From Oscillospiraceae bacterium (GTDB lineage Bacteria; Bacillota; Clostridia; Oscillospirales; Ruminococcaceae): a DNA stretch of 64,000 nucleotides. The position numbers and the translations under genes were made by a program. The stretch lies in NCBI GenBank assembly GCA_009784625.1, contig WRBI01000003.1:42070-106069 (forward strand), given 5' to 3'. Positions 24,927 through 33,969 of this stretch are shown here, one piece after another; the stretch's first letter is position 1, and each line of letters begins with the position of its first letter. Below the pieces are notes generated by a model. The model did not search any database. It had not been told where the DNA came from and was given only the letters and a program-made list of their open reading frames with translations.

Positions 24927-26702
24927 TTAGTACTTGCTGGCGGCGAAAGAGGTCGGGGAGCCGATATATGCGGAAGATGCTCCTGCGGCCGGTGTGCGCG
25001 AGGTGCTGCCGTCTTTTAACCGGAAACGGGCAATCAGTTGGCTGAGCATGGTGGACTGGCTGCTCAGCTCTTCGGCGGCTGCCGCGCTCTCTTCGGCGGT
25101 GGCGCTGTTCTGTTGAACAACGGTGGCCACTTGTTCGATACCGCTGTTGATCTGTGAAATCCCAATCGTCTGCGATTCAGAGGCCAGCGCGATCTCGCTG
25201 ATGATATCGGTGCTTTCATTGATTCCGGACACGATGTCGACCAGGCTCTCGGCTGTGTCTTTGGCGATCCGTGCGCCATACTCGGATTTTTCCATCGAGT
25301 TTGAGATGAGCACACCGGTATCTTTCGCGGCCTCGGCGCTCTTTGCGGCCAGCGTGCGCACCTCATCGGCGACTACGGCAAAACCCTTGCCGTGCTGTCC
25401 GGCCCTGGCCGCCTCAACCGCGGCGTTGAGCGCCAGGATGTTGGTCTGAAACGCGATGTCGTCGATGACTTTTATGACTTTGCTGATGCTCTGGCTGGCC
25501 TGGCTGATTTCTTCAACCGCGGCGACCATATCGTCCATCTGGCGGCTGCCTTTTTCGGCGTTGTTTTTGATTGTGGTGGCCAGATCGGCGGCTTTGGCCG
25601 CCATCTGGGCGTTGGCCTTGGTTTTATCGGCAATCTCGCTGGCTGAGGCCGAAAGCTCTTCGACGGTGGCGGCCTGTTCGGTCGAGCCCTGTGCAAGGGT
25701 CTGGGCACCGTTCGCGATCTGCTGTGAGCCGGAAGAAACCTGCCCGGAGGCCAAATTAATTTCACTGAACATACTGTTCAAGTTGTCAATGACCTTGGTG
25801 AGCGCTTTACCGACCCGGTCCTGCTCAGAAAGGATATTGGGGGTGATGGTCAAGTCACCGTCACCGACTTTTTCCAGCATATCCATCTCGTGGTTGACTT
25901 CACCGACAAACGCGGCGGTTGCGCCAATACACTGCCCGAGCTCGTCTTTGATTTCCGCGAAAGCCTGAATGACCTTTACATCCTCCGGGCTGGGGGTGAT
26001 GTTGCCGGTGGTGGCCGCGCTCTTCATAAACTTGGTAAGCACAACCAGCGGCGTGGCGATCATCCCGGATAGATAGAGGGCAAGCGAGATGGCGATGATA
26101 ATGGACGCCAAAAGCACGACAATGATAACAATCAACAGGGTGATGAACATAACGTCGTTGGACTCGTTTGAGTCAGAAGCAAGCCCCTCGCGCACCTGCA
26201 TGATTTCGTTGAGGTTGCCGATGATGGTGGCCATGGTTGGGCCGATCAGGTCGGTTTCAGCCATGATGCCGTCAACATCGCCCGCCCTGGCCAAGGTGTA
26301 AACCCGACCCAGATAGGGCCCGTACTCGCCGGTCAGCAGTGAGCGGGTTTCGGCGAACAGCGCGACGCCCCGATCGGTTGAGAGCTTTGCCTCAAACTTA
26401 TCAAAATGATAGGTTATATCGCCGATCAGTTGGCTGATTTCGACCTGTAAAGTGCCGATCTTCGCTTGGTTGTCCCGCAGGACAGCGGTGACATAATCGC
26501 GCGATAAAATGCGGATCATTTGTATATCGTCAATTGAAGTGGCCAGCCAGGTGATCGGCACGAGCTGTTCGTAATAAATATGGCCGCCGGCCGTGTTGAT
26601 TTGTGCCATTCCGAAAATCCCCACTCCGCCGACCATCGCTGTGAGGATAATTACAATAATAAAGCTTACCAAAAGTTTTTTTGCTACTCTCATATTTTTC
26701 AT
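24927..26702 (-). CDS. Methyl-accepting chemotaxis protein
   Basis: 591 residues. Membrane helix 1 (about 10-33), an extracellular four-helix-bundle sensor (about 35-190), helix 2 (about 195-222), a HAMP linker, then the long cytoplasmic coiled coil. The hairpin tip that contacts CheA/CheW is seen as [18 protein letters not shown] then [22 protein letters not shown] lies 7 nt before the ATG. The ligand is unknown; the sensor domain is the generic 4HB type. A transducer is consistent with the flagellin gene elsewhere in the window. Monocistronic. Confidence 0.93.
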   Translation of the reverse strand: MKNMRVAKKLLVSFIIVIILTAMVGGVGIFGMAQINTAGGHIYYEQLVPITWLATSIDDIQMIRILSRDYVTAVLRDNQAKIGTLQVEISQLIGDITYHFDKFEAKLSTDRGVALFAETRSLLTGEYGPYLGRVYTLARAGDVDGIMAETDLIGPTMATIIGNLNEIMQVREGLASDSNESNDVMFITLLIVIIVVLLASIIIAISLALYLSGMIATPLVVLTKFMKSAATTGNITPSPEDVKVIQAFAEIKDELGQCIGATAAFVGEVNHEMDMLEKVGDGDLTITPNILSEQDRVGKALTKVIDNLNSMFSEINLASGQVSSGSQQIANGAQTLAQGSTEQAATVEELSASASEIADKTKANAQMAAKAADLATTIKNNAEKGSRQMDDMVAAVEEISQASQSISKVIKVIDDIAFQTNILALNAAVEAARAGQHGKGFAVVADEVRTLAAKSAEAAKDTGVLISNSMEKSEYGARIAKDTAESLVDIVSGINESTDIISEIALASESQTIGISQINSGIEQVATVVQQNSATAEESAAAAEELSSQSTMLSQLIARFRLKDGSTSRTPAAGASSAYIGSPTSFAASKY

Positions 26703-27364
26703 ATTGACGCCTCCCCAGATATTTGTACTTGCCTGTTTTCGTGCGCAACGGCCTTTACCTGTGCGGCGAAGCTACACACTCCAAGCCATCCCCTCGCTTT
26801 CAGAACCTCCCCTCGCCTTTCGCCTTTGTCCCCAGATGAGCGGCCAGTAATTGACAGCACAGCCCCTTACACTTGCAGGCAGCCCAATTGCCACCTTAAC
26901 TGTATTCTATCATATTTCGATCACAAAAGGGCGCGTATTAACCAAAATGACATTTGCACTTGGATAATTTACAATTTGTTCATAATATATATTAGGGGAT
27001 AAGCGGCTGTTAGAGCTGTACGTCCCGGGTGCTGTCTTTTAAGCAAGCGCAAGCGAACGGCTCGTATCCGGTGTTATATCCGCAGGATATACGCGCCATT
27101 GCCCATGTCTGCAAAACTGCTCCCGGATCGCCTGTTATCTTAATATACCCCATTTCTCTCAGTATACAGGATTCATGCGGCATACACAAAGCCGCAGTCC
27201 CTCGCGCCTTTTGTTTTACGGGTGATACTCTATATACAGAACACGCCGGTATGCGGCCGATAAATGCCTTTACACCGCCGATAGTGATGGATAAATCAAC
27301 CAGGGCAGGATCGTCTTTGTCACCGGGCTGAAACCGTTATAAATGAATAAAAACACGGCCATAG
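26703..27364. other. Long intergenic region, no gene recognised
   Basis: About 660 bp between the chemoreceptor and the deaminase promoter. An open frame at 27029-27331 has no ribosome site and no protein-like composition. I looked for a purine riboswitch, expected before nucleoside genes, and did not find the conserved core. Confidence 0.4.
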
Positions 27365-27393
27365 TTGCATTTTAATTAAGGTTGTGCTATTAT
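27365..27393 (+). promoter_or_regulatory. SigA-type promoter of the deaminase/nucleoside operon
   Basis: TTGCAT (27365-27370), a 17-bp spacer and TATTAT (27388-27393), 36 bp before the ATG at 27430. Confidence 0.65.
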
Positions 27394-27429
27394 TGTGCTT
27401 GCGGCAGATCGCCGCTGAGAGGGATACTT

Positions 27430-27990
27430 ATGGCGAACAAAAAACTTGTAATTGAGTACGAGGAGCGCAGTGCCGGCCTGGCTGACCTAAAACCATACGA
27501 AGCCGGGATTTTGCGCCGGGTGATCGAAATCTGTAAAGAAGCGCGGGAAAGCGGAAACAATCCGTTCGGCTGTCTGCTGGCCGACGCGGCCGGCAATATC
27601 CTGATGGAGCAGGGCAATGAGGAAGTCTCGCTGAACGGCGACTGCACCGCCCACGCCGAGGCGCTGCTGATGCGAAAAGCTTCCCAGGTATACACAAAGG
27701 ACGAAATGCAAAAACTTACCTTGTACAGCTGCGCTGAGCCGTGCTGCATGTGTGCCGGGGCGATGTACTGGGGGAACTTGGGCCGCCTGGTTTATATTGG
27801 CCGCGAAAGTGAACTCAAAAAGGCAACCGGGGACGATGCGCGCAACCCGACCCTCAATCTGCCGGTGCGGGCGGTTTTCGCCAGCGGCCAAAAGGATATG
27901 GAGATCGTCGGCCCAATCCTAGAGCTTGAGCCCGACTTTATGAAGTGTCATGAGGGATTCTGGAACCCTTCAAATACAAACAATGGCTAA
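27430..27990 (+). CDS. Nucleoside/nucleobase deaminase (CDA fold)
   Basis: 186 residues. The zinc-dependent deaminase motifs are intact: HAE (in CTAHAEALLMRK) with the proton-shuttling Glu, and PCCMC (in CAEPCCMCAGAMYWG) giving two Cys ligands. The arrangement resembles guanine deaminases and TadA relatives. It is cytoplasmic and releases ammonia from a base. It leads an operon with a BMP-type nucleoside ABC transporter, so salvage of an imported purine or pyrimidine nucleoside is the natural reading. GAGAGGGA lies before the ATG. Confidence 0.85.
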   Translation: MANKKLVIEYEERSAGLADLKPYEAGILRRVIEICKEARESGNNPFGCLLADAAGNILMEQGNEEVSLNGDCTAHAEALLMRKASQVYTKDEMQKLTLYSCAEPCCMCAGAMYWGNLGRLVYIGRESELKKATGDDARNPTLNLPVRAVFASGQKDMEIVGPILELEPDFMKCHEGFWNPSNTNNG

Positions 27991-28006
27991 AAGGAGACAC
28001 AAAGTT

Positions 28007-29056
28007 ATGAAGAAAATATTTGCCCTACTCATTGTACTGATGATGGGGATCAGCCTGTTCGCCGGCTGCGGCGGCGGTACGGCCCCGGCTGCCCCGACGA
28101 CTCCGGCGCAAGACGGAAACCAAGCGGACGCGGGCGGAGATTCGGCCGGCGGCGAAGGCGAAGGCATTCGGGTTGCCGCCATCTTCAGCGGCCCGATCAA
28201 TGACGGCGCCTGGAACGAAACCCAGTACAACGGCCTGAGAAGAATGGAGGGCCGCGGCGCTTCGATCAGCTTTGTTGAGAACATCAGCGACGCCGACTCG
28301 GTTGAAGTTATGCGCGCGTTTGCCGCCGAAGGCTTTGATCTGATCTTTTTGACCACCAACGGCTACCAGGATCTCTGCTTTCCGCTGACCGGAGACTTCC
28401 CCGACACCATGTTCATTCAGCTCAACGGGACAATCATATCGGACAACTTTATCTCGGTGCGTGTCCCCAACGAAGAACAGGGTTTCTTGGCCGGAATTAT
28501 CGCCGCACTCTACACCCAAACCGGCACAGTCGGCTTTGTGGGCGGGCAGGACATCACCCCCATCATCATCGGCTCGCTCGGGTTCCAACAGGGTGTTGAC
28601 TATGTCAACGAGCACTTTGGCACAAACGTAACCGCAGTGCGGATAAACACCGGCAACTTCCACGATGCGAACCAGGCCAAAGAAACCGCGATTTCGATGA
28701 TCGAAGCGGGCGCGGATGTGGTTGTACCGATGGCCGACGCGGCTGGGGTAGGCGTTGTTGAAGCCGTGCAGGAAAGAGGCGTAATGACAGTCGGCACCGG
28801 CCCCGGACACGCAATCATGGCTCCCGAAAGCGTAATCGCCACCATCATGCGGGACAACGCGTATGTTTATGATGCGGTCTGGGAAATGTTTGTAAGCGGA
28901 AACTGGCCGACCGAAGTAGAGGCCCACGGCGTTGCCAGAGGGGTTGTGTACGCGGTTGGCTGGCTCGATCACGTAGATTCCGAAATCATTGACAGACTGG
29001 CTCAGGTTATGGACAGTATGCGGGCCGGCGAAATCTATATTGACAGAGGGCTCTAA
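28007..29056 (+). CDS. BMP-family nucleoside-binding lipoprotein
   Basis: 349 residues. Lipobox Leu-Phe-Ala-Gly-Cys at about 16-20, a Gly/Pro/Ala linker, then the BMP/PnrA fold with IFSGPINDGAWNETQYNG, NEEQGFLAGIIAAL and VGFVGGQDITPII. BMP proteins bind purine nucleosides outside the membrane and deliver them to an ABC permease. It follows the deaminase gene by 16 nt with AAAAGGAG upstream. A hairpin after the gene (29071) probably keeps this binding protein more abundant than the permeases. Confidence 0.9.
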   Translation: MKKIFALLIVLMMGISLFAGCGGGTAPAAPTTPAQDGNQADAGGDSAGGEGEGIRVAAIFSGPINDGAWNETQYNGLRRMEGRGASISFVENISDADSVEVMRAFAAEGFDLIFLTTNGYQDLCFPLTGDFPDTMFIQLNGTIISDNFISVRVPNEEQGFLAGIIAALYTQTGTVGFVGGQDITPIIIGSLGFQQGVDYVNEHFGTNVTAVRINTGNFHDANQAKETAISMIEAGADVVVPMADAAGVGVVEAVQERGVMTVGTGPGHAIMAPESVIATIMRDNAYVYDAVWEMFVSGNWPTEVEAHGVARGVVYAVGWLDHVDSEIIDRLAQVMDSMRAGEIYIDRGL

Positions 29057-29070
29057 ACCCGAGACAATAC

Positions 29071-29100
29071 AGACCCCTGATTGATAACAGTCAGGGGTCT
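29071..29100 (+). terminator. Intercistronic hairpin / partial terminator
   Basis: A 10-bp stem AGACCCCTGA/TCAGGGGTCT with a 10-nt loop and only a weak T tract. It sits between binding-protein and permease genes of one operon, a common place for transcript attenuation. Confidence 0.6.
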
Positions 29101-29132
29101 GATTATTAAAAGGAGCAGGCAGGTGTGCGCGT

Positions 29133-30221
29133 ATGAGCGGCAGAGCAAAACACTATCTGGGCAGTATCAGCTTCCCTGTGCTTTCGATCTTGGGGGCGCT
29201 GATACTGGGCGGGATTATCATCACGGCAATGGGGTACGACGCGGCGTTCGCTTACCGCAACCTGTGGGGCGGGGCATTCGGGAATATGCACGCTTTTTCA
29301 GAAACATTGATACAGACAACGCCCCTGCTTTTCACTGCGGTCAGTTATTCGATCGCCTACAAGTGCGGGCTGATCAATCTGGGCGCTGAAGGCCAGCTGC
29401 ATATGGGCGCGATGTTCGGAGCGTTTGTGGGCGCGCGCTTTGCTTTTCTGCCGGGCGGGCTGCACATCGTGTTTGTGCTGCTCTGCGGCTTTGCGGGCGG
29501 CGCGCTCTGGGGGTTCATCGTAGGGGCACTGCGGATGCGCTTCGGCGCGAGTGAATTGATCACAACCATCATGCTCAATTATGTCGCCCTTGAGCTTTTG
29601 AGCTTTGCGGTAACCAACCAGCCGTTTCGGGACATGACCCCCGGCGCGGCCCCCAGGATGAATGTGGTGATCGAATCGGTTCGCCTGCCCATCCTGCTGC
29701 CGCAGACCCGGCTGCATTTGGGGCTGTTTTTTGCGTTGCTTGCAATTGTCGTTTACTACATTTTTATGTGGAAGACCACAAAGGGGTATGAGATGCGGGT
29801 GGCCGGGCTGAACCCCAATGCCGGGCGGTACGCGGGGATGAACATAGGTACAAACGGTGTGCTGGCCATCACACTGGCCGGTGGAGTGGCCGGCCTTGGC
29901 GGCATTGTCAACGTAATCGGCCTGCAGCCGTTTTTGACCGAGGGCTTTTCGAACAACTTCGGCTTTAGCGGGATCGCGGTCGCCTTGCTGGGCGGCTGTC
30001 ACCCGATCGGGATATTGGTTTCGGGCATATTCTTCGGTGCGCTCAACGCCGGTGGAATCCGGATGCAGCTGATGGCGCAAGTGCCCGCCGCCGCCATCAT
30101 GATCATTCAGGGTATGATCATCGTCTTTGCGGTCAGCCGGGAATTATTTATCTACTTCGGGCTGGCCGGGAAATCCATTTTCAAACGAAGTCAAAAGGCG
30201 GGAGGTGCGCGGGATGCTTGA
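29133..30221 (+). CDS. Nucleoside ABC transporter permease 1
   Basis: 362 residues, about eight to ten membrane helices. The BPD_transp_2 signature is seen: YSIAYKCGLINLGAEGQLHMGA and later EMRVAGLNPNAGRYAGMN, close to the CUT2/BMP permease motif. It forms the translocation channel with the next permease. Its last 8 nt overlap the next start. The ATG at 29133 is taken; the ribosome site AAAAGGAG lies rather far upstream, so a slightly earlier start is possible. Confidence 0.9.
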   Translation: MSGRAKHYLGSISFPVLSILGALILGGIIITAMGYDAAFAYRNLWGGAFGNMHAFSETLIQTTPLLFTAVSYSIAYKCGLINLGAEGQLHMGAMFGAFVGARFAFLPGGLHIVFVLLCGFAGGALWGFIVGALRMRFGASELITTIMLNYVALELLSFAVTNQPFRDMTPGAAPRMNVVIESVRLPILLPQTRLHLGLFFALLAIVVYYIFMWKTTKGYEMRVAGLNPNAGRYAGMNIGTNGVLAITLAGGVAGLGGIVNVIGLQPFLTEGFSNNFGFSGIAVALLGGCHPIGILVSGIFFGALNAGGIRMQLMAQVPAAAIMIIQGMIIVFAVSRELFIYFGLAGKSIFKRSQKAGGARDA

Positions 30222-31122
30222 GTTTGCCATCAATTTTTTGGCGGCCACCATACGGACAGCCACCCCGCTCTTGATCGCCTCGCTCGGCCTTGTGTTCAGT
30301 GAGCGGGCGGGGATTGTCAACATCGGTACCGAGGGGATTATGCTGTCCGGCGCACTGCTTGGCTGTATCGGTTCGCTGATGTTTACCTCTTCACTGATGG
30401 GCGCGATCTTTGCGGCGGCCGGCGGCGCGCTGCTGGGGCTGGTTTTCGCGTTTTTTACGGTTACATTGCGCTCAAGCCAGGTTGTGGTCGGTTTTTCGAT
30501 GAACATATTTGCGATGGGGCTTACCGTCACCCTTAACCGGCTGATTCTAAACGGGGTGCGGGTGACCGCTTACCCCAGCTTTGCCATCCCCGGTCTTTCG
30601 AGGATTCCGCTGGCAGGCAACGCGCTGTTTAACTGGCCGCTGCTCGTTTATTTTGCGCTGCTGATGGTTCCGGTTTCGTGGTTTGTGCTTTACAGGACCA
30701 ACACCGGACTGAAGGTCCGCGCGGTGGGCGACCACCCCAAAGCCTGCGACACGGTGGGCATCAATGTATTTAAAATCCGATACGGCACAATTGTGTTCAG
30801 CGGGATCATGTCCGGGCTTGCGGGGTCGTTTATCTCGATGGGCCAGCTTTCCCTCTTTGTTGAGAACATGGTGGCGGGCGGCGGGTTTATGGCGCTGGCG
30901 GTTGTGGTCTTCGGAAACTACAGCCCCGGTTCTGTATTGGCGGCGTCATTGCTGTTCGGGGCGTCTGATGCGCTCAAGTTCCGGCTGCTGATGACCCCGG
31001 CCGGGATTTACTACCAGTTTATGAACATGCTGCCGTACGTCATTACAATCATGGCGCTCTGCTTCTTTGCCCGAAAAAGCAACAAGCCGGCCTTTAGCGC
31101 CGTGCCTTACAGAAAGGACTAA
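30214..31122 (+). CDS. Nucleoside ABC transporter permease 2
   Basis: 302 residues from the ATG at 30214 (GGAGGTG upstream, 8-nt overlap with permease 1). Several membrane helices. The same family motifs as its partner are visible: LVFSERAGIVNIGTEGIMLSGA and LKVRAVGDHPKACDTVGIN. The paired permeases are usual in BMP-type nucleoside importers, which need two different membrane subunits. Confidence 0.9.
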   Translation: MLEFAINFLAATIRTATPLLIASLGLVFSERAGIVNIGTEGIMLSGALLGCIGSLMFTSSLMGAIFAAAGGALLGLVFAFFTVTLRSSQVVVGFSMNIFAMGLTVTLNRLILNGVRVTAYPSFAIPGLSRIPLAGNALFNWPLLVYFALLMVPVSWFVLYRTNTGLKVRAVGDHPKACDTVGINVFKIRYGTIVFSGIMSGLAGSFISMGQLSLFVENMVAGGGFMALAVVVFGNYSPGSVLAASLLFGASDALKFRLLMTPAGIYYQFMNMLPYVITIMALCFFARKSNKPAFSAVPYRKD

Positions 31123-31135
31123 GGGAGGTGTCGCC

Positions 31136-32647
31136 GTGTCTGAATATGTGTTGGAAATGAAAAAAGTCACAAAGACCTTTGGCTCGGTGGTCGCGAACAA
31201 AGACGTCGACCTCTCGGTCAAAAAGGGTGAGATTCACGCCCTGCTCGGCGAGAACGGCGCGGGCAAATCGACCCTGATGAACTGCCTGTACGGGATGTTC
31301 GACAGCTATGAGGGGGAAGTGTACTTTGACGGCCAGCTGGTGCGGATCGCCGACTCAAAACACGCGATCGCACTGGGGATCGGGATGGTGCATCAGCACT
31401 TTATGCTTATTCCGGTGCTGAGTGTGATCGAAAACGTTGTGCTGGGGATGAAAGAAAACAAAGAGGTGCTCGACCTCAAGGCGGCCGCCCGCGAGTTCAC
31501 CGCCCTCGGGCAGAAGTACAATATGGAAATTGACCCCTGGGTTAAAGTCGAACAGCTCTCGGTCGGGCAGCAGCAGCGGCTGGAAATTCTAAAAGCACTC
31601 TACCGCAAAGCAAAGCTGCTGATTCTGGACGAGCCGACCGCTGTACTCACCCCCGGCGAAATCGACAGCTTGTTCGAGATGATGCACCAGCTGACCGACG
31701 AAGGTCACACAGTCATCTTTATCAGTCATAAGCTGGGCGAGATTATGAAGATCTGCGACCGGTGCACCGTGTTGCGGCTGGGGGAAGTGGCCGCCTGTGT
31801 GAAAATATCCGACGTCAAAGATCACCAGCAGCTGGCCTCCCTGATGGTCGGGCGGGATGTCGCGCTTGAGACAACCACAAAGCCGGTCGAGCTGCGCGGA
31901 AAACGGCTGGAAGTCGAAAGCCTGTGCGTCAACAACGACCGGGGAATCGCGGCGGTCAAAGACATGTCGTTTGATGTGCACGGCGGCGAGATTCTGGGCA
32001 TTTGCGGGGTGGACGGAAACGGCCAGTCTGAACTGATTGGGTGCATCACCGGCCTGCGTCAGGCGGCCTCTGGAAAAGTTGTGATCAACGGCACAGACGC
32101 GCTCGGCCTGAACCCCGGAAAAATCCTTGCGCTGGGTGTGTCGCACATTCCGGAAGACCGGCATAAATACGGGATGATCGGCCCGATGACATTGGACGAA
32201 AACCTGATACTGGTCAGTTATAAGCAAGAAAACTACTCGTCGCGCGGGTTTCTCAACTGGAAGTGGATTGCCCAGCACGGCAAAGAAATCATAAAGAACT
32301 TTAGCGTCAAAACGCCCGGGATTAAAGAACTGGCCAAGAACCTTTCGGGCGGGAACCAGCAAAAGCTGGTGGTTGGCCGGGAACTCGATCGAACACCGGA
32401 TTTGCTGATCGCGGTACACCCCTCCCGCGGATTGGACATCGGTGCGACCAAATATATTCAGGGGCAGATTGTAGAGCAAAGGGATCGCGGAGCCGCGGTC
32501 CTGCTGGTTTCGACCGAGTTGGATGAGTTGATTGAGCTTTCCGACCGGATATTGGTTGTCTTTGACGGCAAGATAATGGGAATTGTCGAGCGCGCGAGCG
32601 CCACCCGCGAAGTGCTCGGCCCGCTGATGGCCGGGGTGCACGAATAA
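31136..32647 (+). CDS. Nucleoside ABC transporter ATP-binding protein (double ABC)
   Basis: 503 residues from the GTG at 31136, with AAGGGAGGTG 5 nt upstream. Two fused ABC cassettes as in RbsA/NupA. Cassette 1: Walker A GENGAGKST, signature SVGQQQRLE, Walker B LLILDEPTAVLTP. Cassette 2 is degenerate: the Walker A position reads GVDGNGQSEL, the signature is LSGGNQQKL, and the Walker B Glu is replaced (LLIAVHPSRGLD). One functional ATP site per monomer is usual for the family. It completes a full importer with the three preceding genes. Confidence 0.92.
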   Translation: MSEYVLEMKKVTKTFGSVVANKDVDLSVKKGEIHALLGENGAGKSTLMNCLYGMFDSYEGEVYFDGQLVRIADSKHAIALGIGMVHQHFMLIPVLSVIENVVLGMKENKEVLDLKAAAREFTALGQKYNMEIDPWVKVEQLSVGQQQRLEILKALYRKAKLLILDEPTAVLTPGEIDSLFEMMHQLTDEGHTVIFISHKLGEIMKICDRCTVLRLGEVAACVKISDVKDHQQLASLMVGRDVALETTTKPVELRGKRLEVESLCVNNDRGIAAVKDMSFDVHGGEILGICGVDGNGQSELIGCITGLRQAASGKVVINGTDALGLNPGKILALGVSHIPEDRHKYGMIGPMTLDENLILVSYKQENYSSRGFLNWKWIAQHGKEIIKNFSVKTPGIKELAKNLSGGNQQKLVVGRELDRTPDLLIAVHPSRGLDIGATKYIQGQIVEQRDRGAAVLLVSTELDELIELSDRILVVFDGKIMGIVERASATREVLGPLMAGVHE

Positions 32648-32842
32648 TCGCACGGCAACAAATGGCCGGGAATGATTTTCTCGGCCATTGTCTTGATTGC
32701 CCGGATGCTTTCGGGCATGGAAGCATACACCTCTGCCTGCAAGTTGCGGTTTGGGGATTGACAGACCGCCCGCTTTGTGCTACAATCGTCTACGGTATCA
32801 AGGTCGCTGACGTTTTGTTTGCGGACAAGGTATCGCGAATAT

Positions 32843-32929
32843 GCGGCTATGGCGGAATCGGCAGACGCGCTAGATTCAGGTTCTAGTAGGGGCAACCCTG
32901 TGGAGGTTCAAGTCCTCTTAGCCGCACCA
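32843..32929 (+). tRNA. tRNA-Leu (anticodon CAG)
   Basis: An 87-nt cloverleaf with acceptor GCGGCTA/TAGCCGC, the long class II variable arm, anticodon loop TTCAGGT between CTAGA and TCTAG, and an encoded CCA end. It reads CUG codons. Confidence 0.93.
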
Positions 32930-33198
32930 CCAGAGACGGCCTCGGAGCCCATGTCGCGTTCTCACATTTTGAGGGCGCGATACTTTTTTGCCCGCGGCCA
33001 TGCGTTTGTCGTTATGAACATTATTTTGTGTTTGCCTTTTAGCAGATACTCCCTTCTTTCGCGTGGGGAGTATTAAATGACCTTGAGGCCAGGTTGAGCG
33101 CGCTTTAATTGTCCCCGCTTCCTGACTTGAACCACAAGGCGCAAAAAGCCTGTTGTGGCAGGCGTCGTGTTCAACGGGCAAGGCTCTTACACTGCCTT

Positions 33199-33756
33199 TC
33201 AAATTAATCCGGTTCTTTTCAATGCTGTGCGGAGTACGGGTGCGATTAAAACCGCAGCCGCCGGGTTGGTTGCGGCATTTACAACCGAAGGCCATACTCT
33301 CATTGCCGCAATCATCGTCAGCGCTGCTTGGTGCGAGTTCCCAAACAGGCGCAGCTCAAAATAGGATTTTACCATAAACAGCACAAAATATATCCCCGCC
33401 GCCGCAACACAAGCGACAATCGAGCGCATCATGCCCGGTTCTTTGCCGCCTTTCATGCTCCCCCATGCAATCCAGCCGCAAAAGAAACCCTGCGCATATC
33501 GCATGATAAAGGTGAAAGGTGCATCAATTGCCCCTAGCGCCGTCCCCAGAAGATTGGTCATTGACATGCCGATCGCCCCGGTTAGCCCGCCGACCAGCGG
33601 GCCGAACAAAAGAGCCGACAGCATAGCGACAGCCGCGCCAAAATGTACTCTTGTTCCGGGCAGCTCGATTCTTATAAAGTAAGTTGCCACAAAACACAGC
33701 CCTGCCATAACACTGACGATACAGAGCGTCTTAACGCTAAACTTCGATCTTGCCAT
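33199..33756 (-). CDS. ECF transporter S component
   Basis: 185 residues, about five to six membrane helices, with the S-component-like segments HFGAAVAMLSALLFGPLVGG and TGAIGMSMTNLLG. S components capture a vitamin or cofactor precursor and dock to a shared EcfAA'T module encoded elsewhere. GGAGG lies before the ATG. The vitamin cannot be named: no riboswitch is seen upstream and no biosynthesis gene is adjacent. It has a consensus promoter at 33802, overlapped by repeated CTTGGCATT words that could be an operator. Confidence 0.8.
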   Translation of the reverse strand: MARSKFSVKTLCIVSVMAGLCFVATYFIRIELPGTRVHFGAAVAMLSALLFGPLVGGLTGAIGMSMTNLLGTALGAIDAPFTFIMRYAQGFFCGWIAWGSMKGGKEPGMMRSIVACVAAAGIYFVLFMVKSYFELRLFGNSHQAALTMIAAMRVWPSVVNAATNPAAAVLIAPVLRTALKRTGLI

Positions 33757-33801
33757 ACGAGTGCCTCCATTGCGCAGCTTTGCGTTTTTGATCTACTTGG
33801 C

Positions 33802-33830
33802 ATTATAGCACTCCGCTTGGCATTTGACAA
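33802..33830 (-). promoter_or_regulatory. Promoter of the ECF S component, with repeated operator-like word
   Basis: On the minus strand TTGTCA (33830-33825), a 17-bp spacer and TATAAT (33807-33802). On the plus strand CTTGGCATT occurs at 33796 and again 20 bp on at 33816, one copy overlapping each hexamer, so a repressor bound there would block the promoter. Confidence 0.7.
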
Positions 33831-33969
33831 TGCGGACACAAAAATACCTCCCTTTCTGGCGCAGGCCTTCAAAACGCGGCGGCAGCAAACGACTTGCGTT
33901 TACGCACTTGTATTTAAAGAAGGCGGAGGAGCCGGCAATAACCGTGTTGAATTTCTGTGGAGGTTGAAT

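Noticed and set aside
27029..27331. Possible 100-codon gene before the deaminase promoter
   Set aside because: No ribosome site, no protein-like pattern, and the downstream promoter fits a noncoding spacer.
26703..27429. Purine riboswitch before the nucleoside operon
   Set aside because: The conserved three-way junction words were not found in the leader.
33155..33377. Plus-strand frames opposite the ECF S component
   Set aside because: They lie antisense to a well-supported membrane protein gene and lack ribosome sites.
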